Positions 17,683-27,009 of a stretch of 63,658 nt of DNA are shown here, in pieces. The stretch lies in contig NZ_PZGG01000006.1 of assembly GCF_003043455.1 (NCBI RefSeq), positions 1 to 63,658 of the forward strand, written 5' to 3'. This DNA comes from Staphylococcus simulans (GTDB lineage Bacteria; Bacillota; Bacilli; Staphylococcales; Staphylococcaceae). The translations under genes were made by a program, and so were the position numbers. The notes beneath the pieces were generated by a model, which was given only the letters and a program-made list of their open reading frames with translations, searched no databases and was not told the origin of the DNA. Every line of letters begins with the position of its first letter. Position 1 is the first letter of the stretch.

Positions 17683-18126
17683 TTAATCATTCTCCTTTAT
17701 AATTTCGATAATTTCGTCGCTATTTTTTGATTCTAGTAATTGATTTACAACTTCTTTATTACCTAAGAGACCTGCTAAGCTTTGTAAGACATTTAAGTGT
17801 GATGTATTATCTGTTGCACTTAATACAAAGATTAATGAGGCGTAATGGCTATCTTCAGCAAAGTTGATAGATTCATTTAACTTCAGTAGGCTTAATCCTA
17901 CTTTATTCACATTGTCTTCTGGTCTTGCATGCGCAATCGCAATCTCTGGTGCAATCACAATGTAAGGTCCAAATTCTTTAACGCTATCAATCATCGCATC
18001 TATATAGCCTGTCTCGATGTAATCTTGTTCTAACAAAGGTTGTGCTGCTTCAGTAATCGCTTGAGACCAGTCTGGGACTTGATCTTGCACTTTGATTTTA
18101 TCTTTAGTTAAAATGTCGAGTGCCAC
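17683..18126 (-). CDS. ulaC: Ascorbate-type PTS EIIA (UlaC/mannitol-fructose class)
   Basis: 147 aa of the PTS EIIA-2 domain. The active His lies in PEIAIAHARPEDNV near residue 68; upstream is YIETGYIDAMIDSVKEFGPYIVIAP, the usual approach. The start is GTG, with GGGGAG upstream. It lies four bases after the regulator gene, in one operon. Confidence 0.9.
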   Translation of the reverse strand: MALDILTKDKIKVQDQVPDWSQAITEAAQPLLEQDYIETGYIDAMIDSVKEFGPYIVIAPEIAIAHARPEDNVNKVGLSLLKLNESINFAEDSHYASLIFVLSATDNTSHLNVLQSLAGLLGNKEVVNQLLESKNSDEIIEIIKEND

Positions 18127-18129
18127 GTG

Positions 18130-20070
18130 TTACTCCCCTTTCATACTCACTTGGTTAATATATTCATTTATTTCACTTACGTTTCCTTTTAGAAATGATG
18201 CTTGAGAATCTTTGTTCATCAGTAATTCACTAAGTTGTCCTAATGCTTTCAAGTGAATCTTAGGTGATTTCGTCGCTAAGGTGATAACTACATGCACTGG
18301 GTCATGATTTGGATGACCGAATGTAATACCTTGTTCAAAGTATGTCAGCGCAAATCCTGCACCTTGTATCACTTGTTCTGTACTCGCATGTATCAATGCG
18401 ATATGTGGACTAATCACCATGTATGAACCGAATTTTTCAAACTGCATTTTAATTTCTTCCGCATATGCTGGTTTTACAATGTTAGCTTCAACAAGTGATT
18501 GAACTGAGACATCAATCGCTTGTGATTTGTTTAAGGTTTCATTATTTATTAAAATACGATGCTTTGGTAGTAAAGCACGTAAGTCATCACCCATCTCATT
18601 CATCATCGCAATGCGTTGTTCTCTTGCTTGATTAATCATGTGATTCAGTTTGTCTCGTGAACTTTTGTTTAGGAATGGATCAACATGGATGACTGGAATG
18701 CTGTCAATATTAAAAGAAACGGTAGAGATAATGTAATCTACTTTTTCATTTAATAATTGTTGTTCGTTAATTTGATAAACTGAGTACGCATCTGCGATGT
18801 CTAGTTCTGGATAAGTATTGGCGAGTTTACTTTTGAGTAGCTGGGAGGTGCCGATACCTGAACCGCATAGTAGAACAACTTTAATTTTGTTGTTGTCGTG
18901 TGTTGAGACGCGTTCAATGCTAGATGCGAAGTGAATCGCGATGAAGGCGAGTTCGTCTTGGGAGAAGGTGATGTGAAGCGGTTCTTCCAAGATATCGATA
19001 TGACTTTCAATCGCTTCTACAATATTTGGATAGCGTTGATATATTTCGTCTTTTAATGGATTCTTTTGAGTCATATCAAACTTCAATCGATGTATTGCTG
19101 GCTTCATATGAATCATTAAGTTGTTTAATAGTTTATGATCGTTTGTTAAATCGATACATAATATGATGCTGACTTGTTTAATTAACTCTGTGACCCACGT
19201 TTGTAATTCAGAATTATTTCCTGGGTTATCATCATCTGAAACTTTTGAACCTAATAAATGTAATGTAATAAAAATAGCTTCTGATTTTGGAAACTCGATT
19301 TTGAATTCTTTTTCTAAGTTTTCTTTCATCTTTGAAGCAATTTCATATTGAGGTGTTTGAGACAATCGTTTAACTTCATCTTCCGGAATATCAAAAGAGA
19401 AGTCTTCTTTTAAACGTTGTAAGGCAATTAACACATGATAAATCAGACCATCGGTCGCTGATTGAACTAAGTGATAATGTTCATTCTTCAAAGTATCTAC
19501 TACCGTTTGTCTCACTCTCATGAGTTCTTCTTCAGAAAACAATCCAGAACGTGCAAAAGGAACAGCATTACGGAAATAAGCACGAATCTGATGTGCATAC
19601 GCTTTACGGTAATCTTCTTCATGTCCTTGGATGTTAAAACCTTTATTCTTAACGTAGTTTAACTCCAAGTGGTAAGCATTTAACCATTCTTGTACGGCTT
19701 TTAAATCGTCAACGATTGTCCTTCTAGAAACATTAACCATTTCAGCCAATGTATTAGAAGAAATCGGAGTCTCAGACTCAAATAATTTCAACGTAATATT
19801 TAAAACACGTTCTTCTTTCGTATAATGCACGCGTAATGTATGAGAAGCATCATCCAATAAATAATCATCTAATGCTTCAACCTTTACACCTGCTGATTTA
19901 TTACGATACACACAATAATTAAAACGATTTGCATGATCTTCAATACCTTCCAAATCATATTGGATAGTACGTTGAGAAACATCAAACCGTTCAGCTAGCT
20001 CCAAAATCGTTTTATACTCATCTTCCTCAATCAGAAGATGCAACATATTCATTTGTCTATTACTCAACAA
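18130..20070 (-). CDS. BglG/MtlR-type PRD transcriptional activator
   Basis: A 646-aa PTS-controlled regulator. It has two N-terminal helix-turn-helix segments (TILELAERFDVSQRTIQYDLEGIE and NTLAEMVNVSRRTIVDDL), two PRD domains (about 180-390), an EIIB-like domain with CGSGIGTSQLLKSKL near 405, and a C-terminal EIIA-like domain with SPHIALIHASTEQV near 560. PRD histidines sense PTS phosphorylation state. The start is TTG behind GGGAGG. It heads the operon of the UlaABC-like PTS, which it very probably activates. Confidence 0.9.
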   Translation of the reverse strand: MLSNRQMNMLHLLIEEDEYKTILELAERFDVSQRTIQYDLEGIEDHANRFNYCVYRNKSAGVKVEALDDYLLDDASHTLRVHYTKEERVLNITLKLFESETPISSNTLAEMVNVSRRTIVDDLKAVQEWLNAYHLELNYVKNKGFNIQGHEEDYRKAYAHQIRAYFRNAVPFARSGLFSEEELMRVRQTVVDTLKNEHYHLVQSATDGLIYHVLIALQRLKEDFSFDIPEDEVKRLSQTPQYEIASKMKENLEKEFKIEFPKSEAIFITLHLLGSKVSDDDNPGNNSELQTWVTELIKQVSIILCIDLTNDHKLLNNLMIHMKPAIHRLKFDMTQKNPLKDEIYQRYPNIVEAIESHIDILEEPLHITFSQDELAFIAIHFASSIERVSTHDNNKIKVVLLCGSGIGTSQLLKSKLANTYPELDIADAYSVYQINEQQLLNEKVDYIISTVSFNIDSIPVIHVDPFLNKSSRDKLNHMINQAREQRIAMMNEMGDDLRALLPKHRILINNETLNKSQAIDVSVQSLVEANIVKPAYAEEIKMQFEKFGSYMVISPHIALIHASTEQVIQGAGFALTYFEQGITFGHPNHDPVHVVITLATKSPKIHLKALGQLSELLMNKDSQASFLKGNVSEINEYINQVSMKGE

Positions 20071-20095
20071 GTTAATAGCCTCCCTATATCTCTAT

Positions 20096-20159
20096 TGTAA
20101 GCGATTTCTTAACTATGTAGATGTGCAATCTATTGCATGGAAGAATCCGAAAAATTGCA
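20096..20159. promoter_or_regulatory. Putative control region of the PRD regulator operon
   Basis: TGTAAGCGATTTCT (20096-20109) is one base from the CcpA cre consensus. Further upstream an inverted repeat TGCAAT-CT-ATTGCA (20124-20137) is followed by a third ATTGCA half (20154-20159). These are candidate binding sites for the PRD regulator. It is inference from symmetry and position only. Confidence 0.4.
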
Positions 20160-20163
20160 TAGC

Positions 20164-20188
20164 AAAAAAGGATGTTAATAACACATCC
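20164..20188 (-). terminator. Terminator of the CBASS operon
   Basis: Arms GGATGT and ACATCC with a 7-nt loop. On the minus strand the stem is followed by TTTTTT. It lies about 18 bp after the effector stop and closes the hsd-CBASS transcription block. Confidence 0.75.
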
Positions 20189-20205
20189 CTTTCTTTTCAA
20201 AGTTA

Positions 20206-21057
20206 CTATACTGGTATTTTATATTGTTTATTATATATACCTGAACTTCCGTTTGATTTTTGCATAACAAACACTTGAATATTTTCCGTTCTCCCAAAAA
20301 ACCTAAAACTCGAATTAATAATATTTAAATTATTGACAGGATTAGCAGTTGAATAAACATTAATTACTTGATATTTGTATTTTTGTATATTATACATTGC
20401 TCTTTTTACATCACTTATTAGTTTATCATCTTTCTTTCTAACTCCTGGAGTGCCCCTGCTTTTTATACATATTTTAGGCAAGTTTCTTTTGCAGTCTGGC
20501 AGTTCTTCATTTGATATAGGGTAAGTATCTTCAATAAATAAATTGATTTCTTTTTTACTTAATTCTTTATTTTTAATTTTTATTTTCAATTTATCCTCGC
20601 TTTCTTCAACGGGTATATAGTGTTCTTCAAAAGTATCAGCTATAATTTCATCAAATGTACCTCTAATAACTAATTTAAATTGCATATGTAAAGGGACTCC
20701 CACCAGTTGAACTTTTTTATATCCTAAAATTTTAGATGCGCACCAAAACGTAAAATAACAATAGTCATAATATAAGTCACTTTTTTTATTAAACACCTTC
20801 CCTTCATTTGATTTTCTAATAAAACCAAATATATAAAATATAAGTATAATACATAATGCGTAGTTTAATTTTAAATTGATCTTGTTTGCTAATAATATAA
20901 CTAGGTTGCTCTTTTCACTGCCTACAATCGCTTCTACTGCTTTCATCCCTTTTTCTGTATCTATAAATGAAAAATAACATAAAGGAATAATACTTATGAA
21001 AAATGGCAGAAAAATTGGAATCAAAACAGATTGTATAAAGAACATTTTATTTTTCAA
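20206..21057 (-). CDS. Putative CBASS effector: two-TM protein with unrecognised C-terminal domain
   Basis: About 283 aa. Two hydrophobic spans (about residues 5-30 and 63-83) are separated by an extracytoplasmic loop of about 35 aa. A cytoplasmic domain of about 190 aa follows, rich in predicted strands (QLVGVPLHMQFKLVIRGTF, INLFIEDTYPI, YQVINVYSTANP, NIQVFVMQK). It is last in the cyclase-Cap2-Cap3 operon, the usual effector slot. The likely start is TTG at 21057 behind GAAGGTGA, overlapping the cap3 stop. CBASS membrane effectors damage the inner membrane when the C-terminal domain binds the cyclic nucleotide; that role is inferred. It does not clearly read as SAVED, Cap15 beta-barrel or NUDIX. 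Confidence 0.65.
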   Translation of the reverse strand: MKNKMFFIQSVLIPIFLPFFISIIPLCYFSFIDTEKGMKAVEAIVGSEKSNLVILLANKINLKLNYALCIILIFYIFGFIRKSNEGKVFNKKSDLYYDYCYFTFWCASKILGYKKVQLVGVPLHMQFKLVIRGTFDEIIADTFEEHYIPVEESEDKLKIKIKNKELSKKEINLFIEDTYPISNEELPDCKRNLPKICIKSRGTPGVRKKDDKLISDVKRAMYNIQKYKYQVINVYSTANPVNNLNIINSSFRFFGRTENIQVFVMQKSNGSSGIYNKQYKIPV

Positions 21058-21514
21058 GTAGTTCACCTTCTATAATTTTTTTGTTTATAGTTTTACCCCA
21101 TACTTTAATATTCGTTATTCCAACTATCACAAATATAAATATATTCTCGCTTTTTTGTATTAACACATTATTTTTCCAACTATCTAAATCTAATGTGGAT
21201 ACTATAGGAGTTTTTTCAGGATGCGTATGCCATTCACCAATACATACAGTAGTTCTATTCGTATTATTCCAAATATCATCCGATATTTGTTGATGATATT
21301 CTTTGTTTTTTTTATAAAAATTCCTTGTTTGAATGTCACCTGGCTGTGGAGTTGTTAAATTTGTTACTACTAAATTACCATTCTTTAGCCTTAGTCCTTG
21401 CAAAATACCACCAGCTTCATTCATTTCTTTATTAACTTGTCTGTATTTATACATTTCTTGTTCTACTTCATCATTGATTTCTACTAATATCGAGCCAACT
21501 TTAAATTTTATCAT
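21047..21514 (-). CDS. cap3: Cap3, JAB/JAMM-family deconjugase of CBASS
   Basis: A 155-aa JAB1/MPN metalloprotease. The metal motif is complete: Glu in NEAGGILQG near residue 34, then EWHTHPEKTPIVSTLDLDSW near 93 (H-x-H-P...S-x-x-D). In type II CBASS such proteins reverse the attachment of the cyclase to targets made by Cap2. It overlaps the end of cap2 by 14 nt, and GGTGAT precedes the ATG of MIKFKVG. Context with the E1/E2 gene makes the assignment strong. Confidence 0.88.
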   Translation of the reverse strand: MIKFKVGSILVEINDEVEQEMYKYRQVNKEMNEAGGILQGLRLKNGNLVVTNLTTPQPGDIQTRNFYKKNKEYHQQISDDIWNNTNRTTVCIGEWHTHPEKTPIVSTLDLDSWKNNVLIQKSENIFIFVIVGITNIKVWGKTINKKIIEGELLEK

Positions 21515-23183
21515 CTTTATCACCACAAACTCGACAATTACTCAAGTTGAATTTACTAGTACGTATTTCCTCATCATTAAATCTCTCACTAAATTTATAG
21601 CCTTTTTCAATAAAGTTAGTTGTTTCTCCAACCCATGAATACAGCGTGTTCTTCATCATTTTATTAACTACTACTTCATAAAATATTTTCATTGTTTTTA
21701 ATGCTGCCTCTGAAGAAGTAATAGAGTTATATGGTACAAACTTAGAACGACAACTAGCTAATGATTTCTCGAAATATTGTCCTTCTTCTACAAATGATGC
21801 TCTATTTGAAGTTATATGTGTATCATAACTTGTATATAAACAATTAAAGCAGCCTTTCTTATTGTCTTTAGAATTAATATATAAAACATGTCCCCCTATT
21901 CCCATAGGTTCTAACCAAGAATAAAACACTCTTTTTCTTAATGTAAATAACAACTTATTCAGTTGAATACTTGGCATTGTTTCACCAATACAAACAAAAA
22001 TATAATCAAATCCCTTAAAAAATTCAGGGTTATTATTTACAAAATACAAAACATCAGTAGCTTCGACCTCTACTTGCATATAAGGAAAACGCTCCTCTAA
22101 CTGTTCTTTTAATAAATCAACCTTATTACATGATTTTTTTCCTTTATTTTTTTTTATACTTTCTGCACCGAGTGAATGCCTATATAGATTATCTATTTCA
22201 AAAATATCTTTATCTATTAAAGTCATTTTTCCAATCCCTATGGAACCAAGTTCATTAGCTAACTTGCTACCAACCGATCCTACACCTATTATTGCAACAT
22301 TAAAATCTAAAAACTCTTTTTCTCCACTAGTTCTATCTATTAAATAATCGTTATCGAAACGTGATACATTAATTGGAATAATCTCTCTAGAATACTGTTT
22401 AATTGAGCATCTTTTTAAATTATAAAAGTTACCAATTAATATGTTGTTTGAAAACTCATGTATTGGCATATTTAATAATAAAATAAGACCTCCTGTCCTT
22501 TTTTTCTTTATAATTTTATCAAATTCCCTTTTGTTAGTGCTTGTTATATTTTCTCTTATTTGTTTTAAGAACTCTTTATTATTCCAACCTTTTTGAGGGT
22601 TCGGTGGTACTATTGTATTTTCTCTCAGTGGTATTACATATGCATCGATGTTACTTTTAGTTCCTTCATCACCAAAAATTCTATTAGCTGTTTTTAACTG
22701 TTTGTTTTTTGAATCTTTTATAATAATTAAGTTATCTTTAAAATTTACATCCACTCTTTTTATATATCTATGACTTTCACATAAATAATACACTTTTTGT
22801 ATTTGTGGCTGACTATCCCAAAAAGCATTAAATTCTTTTCTAAATTCAAGATAATTATTTTTTTCTAAACCTTTTTTAACAGTATCTATAGCTTTTTTGA
22901 TACATTGTGACAATACATACATAGGTTGCTCTTCGTTTACTACTATATTTGATGTAGAAGAATAGCAGATTAATCCGCTTTGTTCAATATGAGGTAAAAA
23001 CCAATTTTCATTTTTAAAATTTTTGATATAAATATCTGGTAAATAAACTGGAAAATATTCTGGAATACAAACTACAAATGTTACTTTCTTAGTGTTTGTT
23101 AAAAAATAATCACCTTCATATTTTGTCTCACTTATCATCTTTGTATTTACTAAAATTTTATTTAGTACTTTAATATGTTCCAT
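21501..23183 (-). CDS. cap2: Cap2, E2-E1 ubiquitin-ligase-like fusion of CBASS
   Basis: A 560-aa protein. The N-terminal E2-like domain contains YLPDIYIKN..WFLPHIE and the catalytic Cys in SGLICYSS near residue 80. The C-terminal ThiF/E1-like adenylation domain has GVGSVGSKLANELGSIG near 300, the LIDKD...NLYRH nucleotide site, GCFNC and CRVC zinc ligands, and a candidate E1 Cys in SLASCRSKF near 480. Such proteins conjugate the C-terminus of the CD-NTase and raise its activity. The start at 23183 is set by GGAG six bases upstream and overlaps the cyclase stop by 14 nt. It is AT-rich compared with neighbouring metabolic genes. Confidence 0.88.
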   Translation of the reverse strand: MEHIKVLNKILVNTKMISETKYEGDYFLTNTKKVTFVVCIPEYFPVYLPDIYIKNFKNENWFLPHIEQSGLICYSSTSNIVVNEEQPMYVLSQCIKKAIDTVKKGLEKNNYLEFRKEFNAFWDSQPQIQKVYYLCESHRYIKRVDVNFKDNLIIIKDSKNKQLKTANRIFGDEGTKSNIDAYVIPLRENTIVPPNPQKGWNNKEFLKQIRENITSTNKREFDKIIKKKRTGGLILLLNMPIHEFSNNILIGNFYNLKRCSIKQYSREIIPINVSRFDNDYLIDRTSGEKEFLDFNVAIIGVGSVGSKLANELGSIGIGKMTLIDKDIFEIDNLYRHSLGAESIKKNKGKKSCNKVDLLKEQLEERFPYMQVEVEATDVLYFVNNNPEFFKGFDYIFVCIGETMPSIQLNKLLFTLRKRVFYSWLEPMGIGGHVLYINSKDNKKGCFNCLYTSYDTHITSNRASFVEEGQYFEKSLASCRSKFVPYNSITSSEAALKTMKIFYEVVVNKMMKNTLYSWVGETTNFIEKGYKFSERFNDEEIRTSKFNLSNCRVCGDKDDKI

Positions 23184-24233
23184 GTATTTCTCCATTAGCA
23201 CTTGGATAATCTGTAATTATTGAATTCTTTTCATGAGTTTCAGCAATTTCTTCTTTTGAGATGATTGGAAAACTATCACCAAATTGTTTATTTAACCTTT
23301 CTGTTGCTTCATTTAAGTTAATAGTACATGAAGCAAATGCCAAGTCTTCGTATAATTTATTTAATTTATTTTTAAAATCTTCCATTTGAGTAAAAGACAT
23401 CTTGTTATAAGTATCGGTATATGGCTCTACTATGTTAAAAGCTTTCAATCTTTCTCTATAGATATTAGTATCAGCATCAAATTCTTGGTCAAAATTCATT
23501 CTCATATTATTAACTAATACTTTCAGTGCTGAAATATCTTTTGTAATCACTTTCTCCGTTATCAAATCAGTTTCCTTTTGAGGACTGAACCAATTATATG
23601 CATTAATTGTTATCCCTATACCTGTAGGCCTATTTTCCTGCTTAAAGTTAATATCTTTCCATCTTTTCAAATATCTTATACATCTTTTAAATTGATATCT
23701 GTCTTCTTCATCTTTTATATGATTATTAATTAAATCCTTTAGTTTAATAGGATCAGATTTTTCCCAACATTTATTTTCTAAACTGCTAAATTTTTTCCTC
23801 TTGCTAAGTGATAATTTTCTTCTTCTTTTGCATATACTGCTACATCGATGTGGATATTTTCTTCTTCTTTTTCTCCTTTGAAAGTAGCTGTAACACACGG
23901 ATTTTTTACAGTAATTATCGCTTGCGGAAATTGTTTCTTCATAGCTTTTTCCACCCATTCTTTAGGTTCATATGGATTACTATAATTATCTTTATCTATA
24001 TAAAATGCAATTCCAAGATCAATATCAAAATCCAAATCTTCATCACAACTTTTTATCCCTGTAAAAACAGAGTAGCTTCCTTGTAAAAAAGCATCGAATT
24101 TTTCGACCACTTCTAAGTTGTCCTTTAATCCTTCAATAGCTTCATCTTTATGCTTTTTCAATAGTCTGTTATCTTCCACGTCTAATTTAATATTTTCATG
24201 AAATTCCATGAAAGCTTCTTGTAATGTCTTCAT
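23170..24233 (-). CDS. CD-NTase (CBASS cyclase), split by a -1 frameshift
   Basis: The zero frame from ATG 24233 (after GGGGG) encodes MKTLQEAFMEFHENIK and the nucleotidyltransferase core: QGSYSVFTG near residue 43, DLDFDIDLGI with the metal Asp pair, and the third Asp in NIHIDVAVYA. It stops at 23778, about 151 aa. The rest (FSSLENKCWEKSDPIKLKDL... to the end at 23170, about 206 aa) is open in the -1 frame and joins exactly at an A6 run. The restored protein would be about 354 aa, normal for CD-NTases. Both halves are otherwise intact. Whether it is phase-variable, programmed, a sequencing error or a fresh null cannot be told from sequence. Confidence 0.75.
23790..23796 (-). other. Slippery heptamer / A6 homopolymer in the CD-NTase gene
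   Basis: On the coding strand the zero frame reads GGA AAA AAT TTA. The heptamer A AAA AAT fits the X XXY YYZ pattern of -1 ribosomal slippage. Slipping back one base gives GGA AAA AAA TTT AGC and restores the cyclase frame. An A7 tract would also restore it. I see no convincing downstream pseudoknot, and the nearest purine-rich stretch is not ideally placed. Confidence 0.6.
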
Positions 24234-24251
24234 AAAACTAACCCCCACTAT

Positions 24252-25460
24252 TTATATATATATTCTTTGTAGTAATACTTTCTTTCTACTGGCTAATCTT
24301 TCTATTTTTTGATAACTCTGTTTGATAAGAAAGTCCATTTTTTCGAAGAAATGACCAATTTTATTTTGTTCTTTTTGATTTTCTGAAAATTTGCACTTTA
24401 TCTTTTTTATAGTTTGTATATTCAATTTTGGTTGTGCTGTACCAGTATTATATTTTGAATAGTCAACATTATCTAATAAAGTATAGTAGTAATAAGTATT
24501 ACCGTTTTTCGGCTGAAGTATATGTGCATGATTGTTTACCCAAATTTTACCTCGAGTAATGTAAACTAAGGGGGAATTTCTTGATATTATATTAGCGCCA
24601 TCCTCCCCGATTAAAATATATTCTCCATCAAATATATAGTCATCAACAAAATCAATTATACCCGTTGCCCCATAATATGGATATATTCCTTTTATTCTTT
24701 TGGATGCTTCTATAGGTCTCCTATATTTATCAAAAAAGTTAAACTTTCTATCAATTTCGTATTCTTTCCACTTAGGATATTCATTTCCATTTTCATCTTT
24801 AAATCGTAATTCTTGAGAGAAAATCTTTTGCATATAACCCTTCTTCTGTTCTTCTAACAATGCTAATTTCTTTTCTTCTAGTTCAATTTGTCGATCTATC
24901 TTACTGAAAAACTCTCCAATCTTTTTCTGCTCTCTCAAGGAAGGAGAAAAAAATTGGAATTGTTTCATATCTGCTTGGAAAAGGTGTGGAATTGAACTTC
25001 CTGAAACTTTAAGATGTATTAATCTCTGAAACTGATTACTGAGTAATATTTGATAAAAGAAATATGGACTAACTAATTCTTTATCCAGTCTAACTAACAT
25101 CATTGTAGAATTAATTGTTGCAGGTTTAGGCATCTCTTTAATTATTGCAGGGTTACCTAAGGAACCGTCTTTGGAAAATATAATATCATTTTCTTCAAGT
25201 CCAATTTCTAAAGATTCTTTATAACGAAACTCATTAATTTGGTCCGTTGACGACCACATTATATACCCATTTTTTATATGTTTACTTGCTATTAAATGAG
25301 CATATCCGTTTTCAACATATTCCTCTTGCTTCAAACCTTTCCATCCTAATCTTCCTTTTATATATGCATAGTCACCTAAGCGTTTTTCTTCCCACTCCCC
25401 ACTAAACTCTGGAAAGCGTAATTCAGGAACGTTTGGTTTGTGTTCGTTTTTCTTACTCAT
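24252..25460 (-). CDS. hsdS: Type I restriction-modification specificity subunit HsdS
   Basis: A 402-aa specificity subunit with two target-recognition domains. The first follows VPELRFPEFSGEWEEKRLGDYA (residues 10-150), with the central helix IGEFFSKIDRQIELEEKKLALLEEQKKGYMQKIFSQ. The second TRD begins DENGNEYPKWKEYEIDRKF, and a second helix NKIGHFFEKMDFLIKQSYQKIERL closes it. Each TRD reads half of a bipartite DNA site. It overlaps hsdM by eight bases. Its stop is 18 bp before the CBASS cyclase start, so both are likely on one transcript. Confidence 0.93.
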   Translation of the reverse strand: MSKKNEHKPNVPELRFPEFSGEWEEKRLGDYAYIKGRLGWKGLKQEEYVENGYAHLIASKHIKNGYIMWSSTDQINEFRYKESLEIGLEENDIIFSKDGSLGNPAIIKEMPKPATINSTMMLVRLDKELVSPYFFYQILLSNQFQRLIHLKVSGSSIPHLFQADMKQFQFFSPSLREQKKIGEFFSKIDRQIELEEKKLALLEEQKKGYMQKIFSQELRFKDENGNEYPKWKEYEIDRKFNFFDKYRRPIEASKRIKGIYPYYGATGIIDFVDDYIFDGEYILIGEDGANIISRNSPLVYITRGKIWVNNHAHILQPKNGNTYYYYTLLDNVDYSKYNTGTAQPKLNIQTIKKIKCKFSENQKEQNKIGHFFEKMDFLIKQSYQKIERLASRKKVLLQRIYI

Positions 25461-27009
25461 GTTTATACACTCCCAATTCTTGTAAGTAGCCGTTGATTTC
25501 TTCTTCGAGTAGGGCTATTTCTTTATCGATGTCTGCGATGTCTTTTTGGACTTGATCTAAATCTACAGGTTCTTCTTCTTCGAATGTGTCGACGTAACGT
25601 GGAATGTTTAGGTTATAGTCATTTTCTTCAATTTCTTCTAGTGTGGCCTTGTGACTAAATTTGTCTATTTCTTCTCTGTTTCTGTATGTGTCGACGATTT
25701 TTTCTACGTCTTCGTCTGAAAGATGGTTTTGGTTTTTGCCTTTTTCAAATGATTGAGAAGCGTCGATAAATAATACATCATCATCTGATTTACAACATTT
25801 CTTGAATACTAAAATCGCTGTTGGAATACTTGTACCGAAGAATAAGTTAGCTGGCAGACCAATCACCGCATCTAAATAATTTTTCTCTTCAATTAAGTAA
25901 CGACGAATTGTACCTTCAGCTGCACCACGGAATAACACACCATGCGGTAAGACAACAGCCATTGTACCTTTATCATCTAAGTGATAAATCATATGTTGAA
26001 TAAACGCAAAGTCTGCTTTAGATTTAGGTGCTAATTTACCATAGCTACTGAAACGTTCATCATCTAAGAACTTTTTATCCGCACTCCATTTAGCACTATA
26101 TGGTGGATTTGCCACAACCGCTTCAAACTTCTCTTCATTAGCAGCTGGATTTTCTAATGTATCTCCATTTTCAATTTGGAAACGTGTATAGTTCACATCA
26201 TGTAGTAACATATTCATTCGTGCTAAGTTAAACGTCGTACTATTGAACTCTTGCCCATAATAATTACGCACATTAGCTTCACGTCCAACACGTAATAATA
26301 ATGAACCTGATCCACATGTTGGATCATATACACTACGTAAGTCAGTCTTACCTGTTGTCACAACCTTAGCTAAAATTTTAGACACTTGTTGTGGCGTATA
26401 GAATTCTCCTGCTTTCTTACCCGCAGTCGCCGCAAATTGTCCAATTAAATACTCGTATGCATCACCTAACATGTCAATTTCAATGTCATCATGCATAAAT
26501 GGTAATTCCGCAATATTTTTTACTACTTTTGCGATTAAATCTGATTTTTCTTTAAATGTTCTACCTAGTCTTGAAGATCTTAAATCCATGTCATCGAATA
26601 AGTTAATAAAATCATCATGACTATCTTCACCTTGAGTAGATTTTTCAACTTCTTGAATCGCTTCAGCTAGTTTATCTAATTCAAATTGATTGTTGCGCGC
26701 ATCTTTCACAAACTTACTGAATAAGAATTCAGGTTTCACAAAGAAACCGATACGATCTGTTAGAGCGTCTATAAGTACTTCACGATATTCATCGTTTTCC
26801 CATGCCTCTTCGTATGTAATTTCATCTTCTCTAAGCAAAATATCTACTTGTTCTTCAGTCTTCTCAGACAAGAAACGATAGAAAATTAAACCAAGGATAT
26901 AGTTTCTGAATTCACTCGCATCCATATTACCGCGTAAGTCATTCGCAATATCCCATAGTTTCTTTTGTAATTCCGCTGTTTGTTGACGTTGTTTTTCAGT
27001 CGTTGACAT
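25453..27009 (-). CDS. hsdM: Type I restriction-modification DNA methyltransferase HsdM
   Basis: A 518-aa N6-adenine methyltransferase. It has an N-terminal HsdM_N helical domain (DIANDLRGNMDASEFRNYIL), the SAM motif YDPTCGSGSLL near residue 230, the catalytic NPPY motif (VVANPPYSAKW) near 300, and a C-terminal coiled segment (DLDQVQKDIADIDKEIALLEEEI) that docks HsdS. The ATG at 27009 follows GGGGGA and shares one base with the preceding stop (TAATG), so it is coupled to the half-HsdS gene. Confidence 0.95.
   Translation of the reverse strand: MSTTEKQRQQTAELQKKLWDIANDLRGNMDASEFRNYILGLIFYRFLSEKTEEQVDILLREDEITYEEAWENDEYREVLIDALTDRIGFFVKPEFLFSKFVKDARNNQFELDKLAEAIQEVEKSTQGEDSHDDFINLFDDMDLRSSRLGRTFKEKSDLIAKVVKNIAELPFMHDDIEIDMLGDAYEYLIGQFAATAGKKAGEFYTPQQVSKILAKVVTTGKTDLRSVYDPTCGSGSLLLRVGREANVRNYYGQEFNSTTFNLARMNMLLHDVNYTRFQIENGDTLENPAANEEKFEAVVANPPYSAKWSADKKFLDDERFSSYGKLAPKSKADFAFIQHMIYHLDDKGTMAVVLPHGVLFRGAAEGTIRRYLIEEKNYLDAVIGLPANLFFGTSIPTAILVFKKCCKSDDDVLFIDASQSFEKGKNQNHLSDEDVEKIVDTYRNREEIDKFSHKATLEEIEENDYNLNIPRYVDTFEEEEPVDLDQVQKDIADIDKEIALLEEEINGYLQELGVYKHE

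Noticed and set aside
20124..20137. TGCAAT-CT-ATTGCA as a BglG-type RNA antiterminator
   Set aside because: It is short, lacks an overlapping terminator and the regulator has DNA-binding HTH domains rather than an RNA-binding CAT domain.
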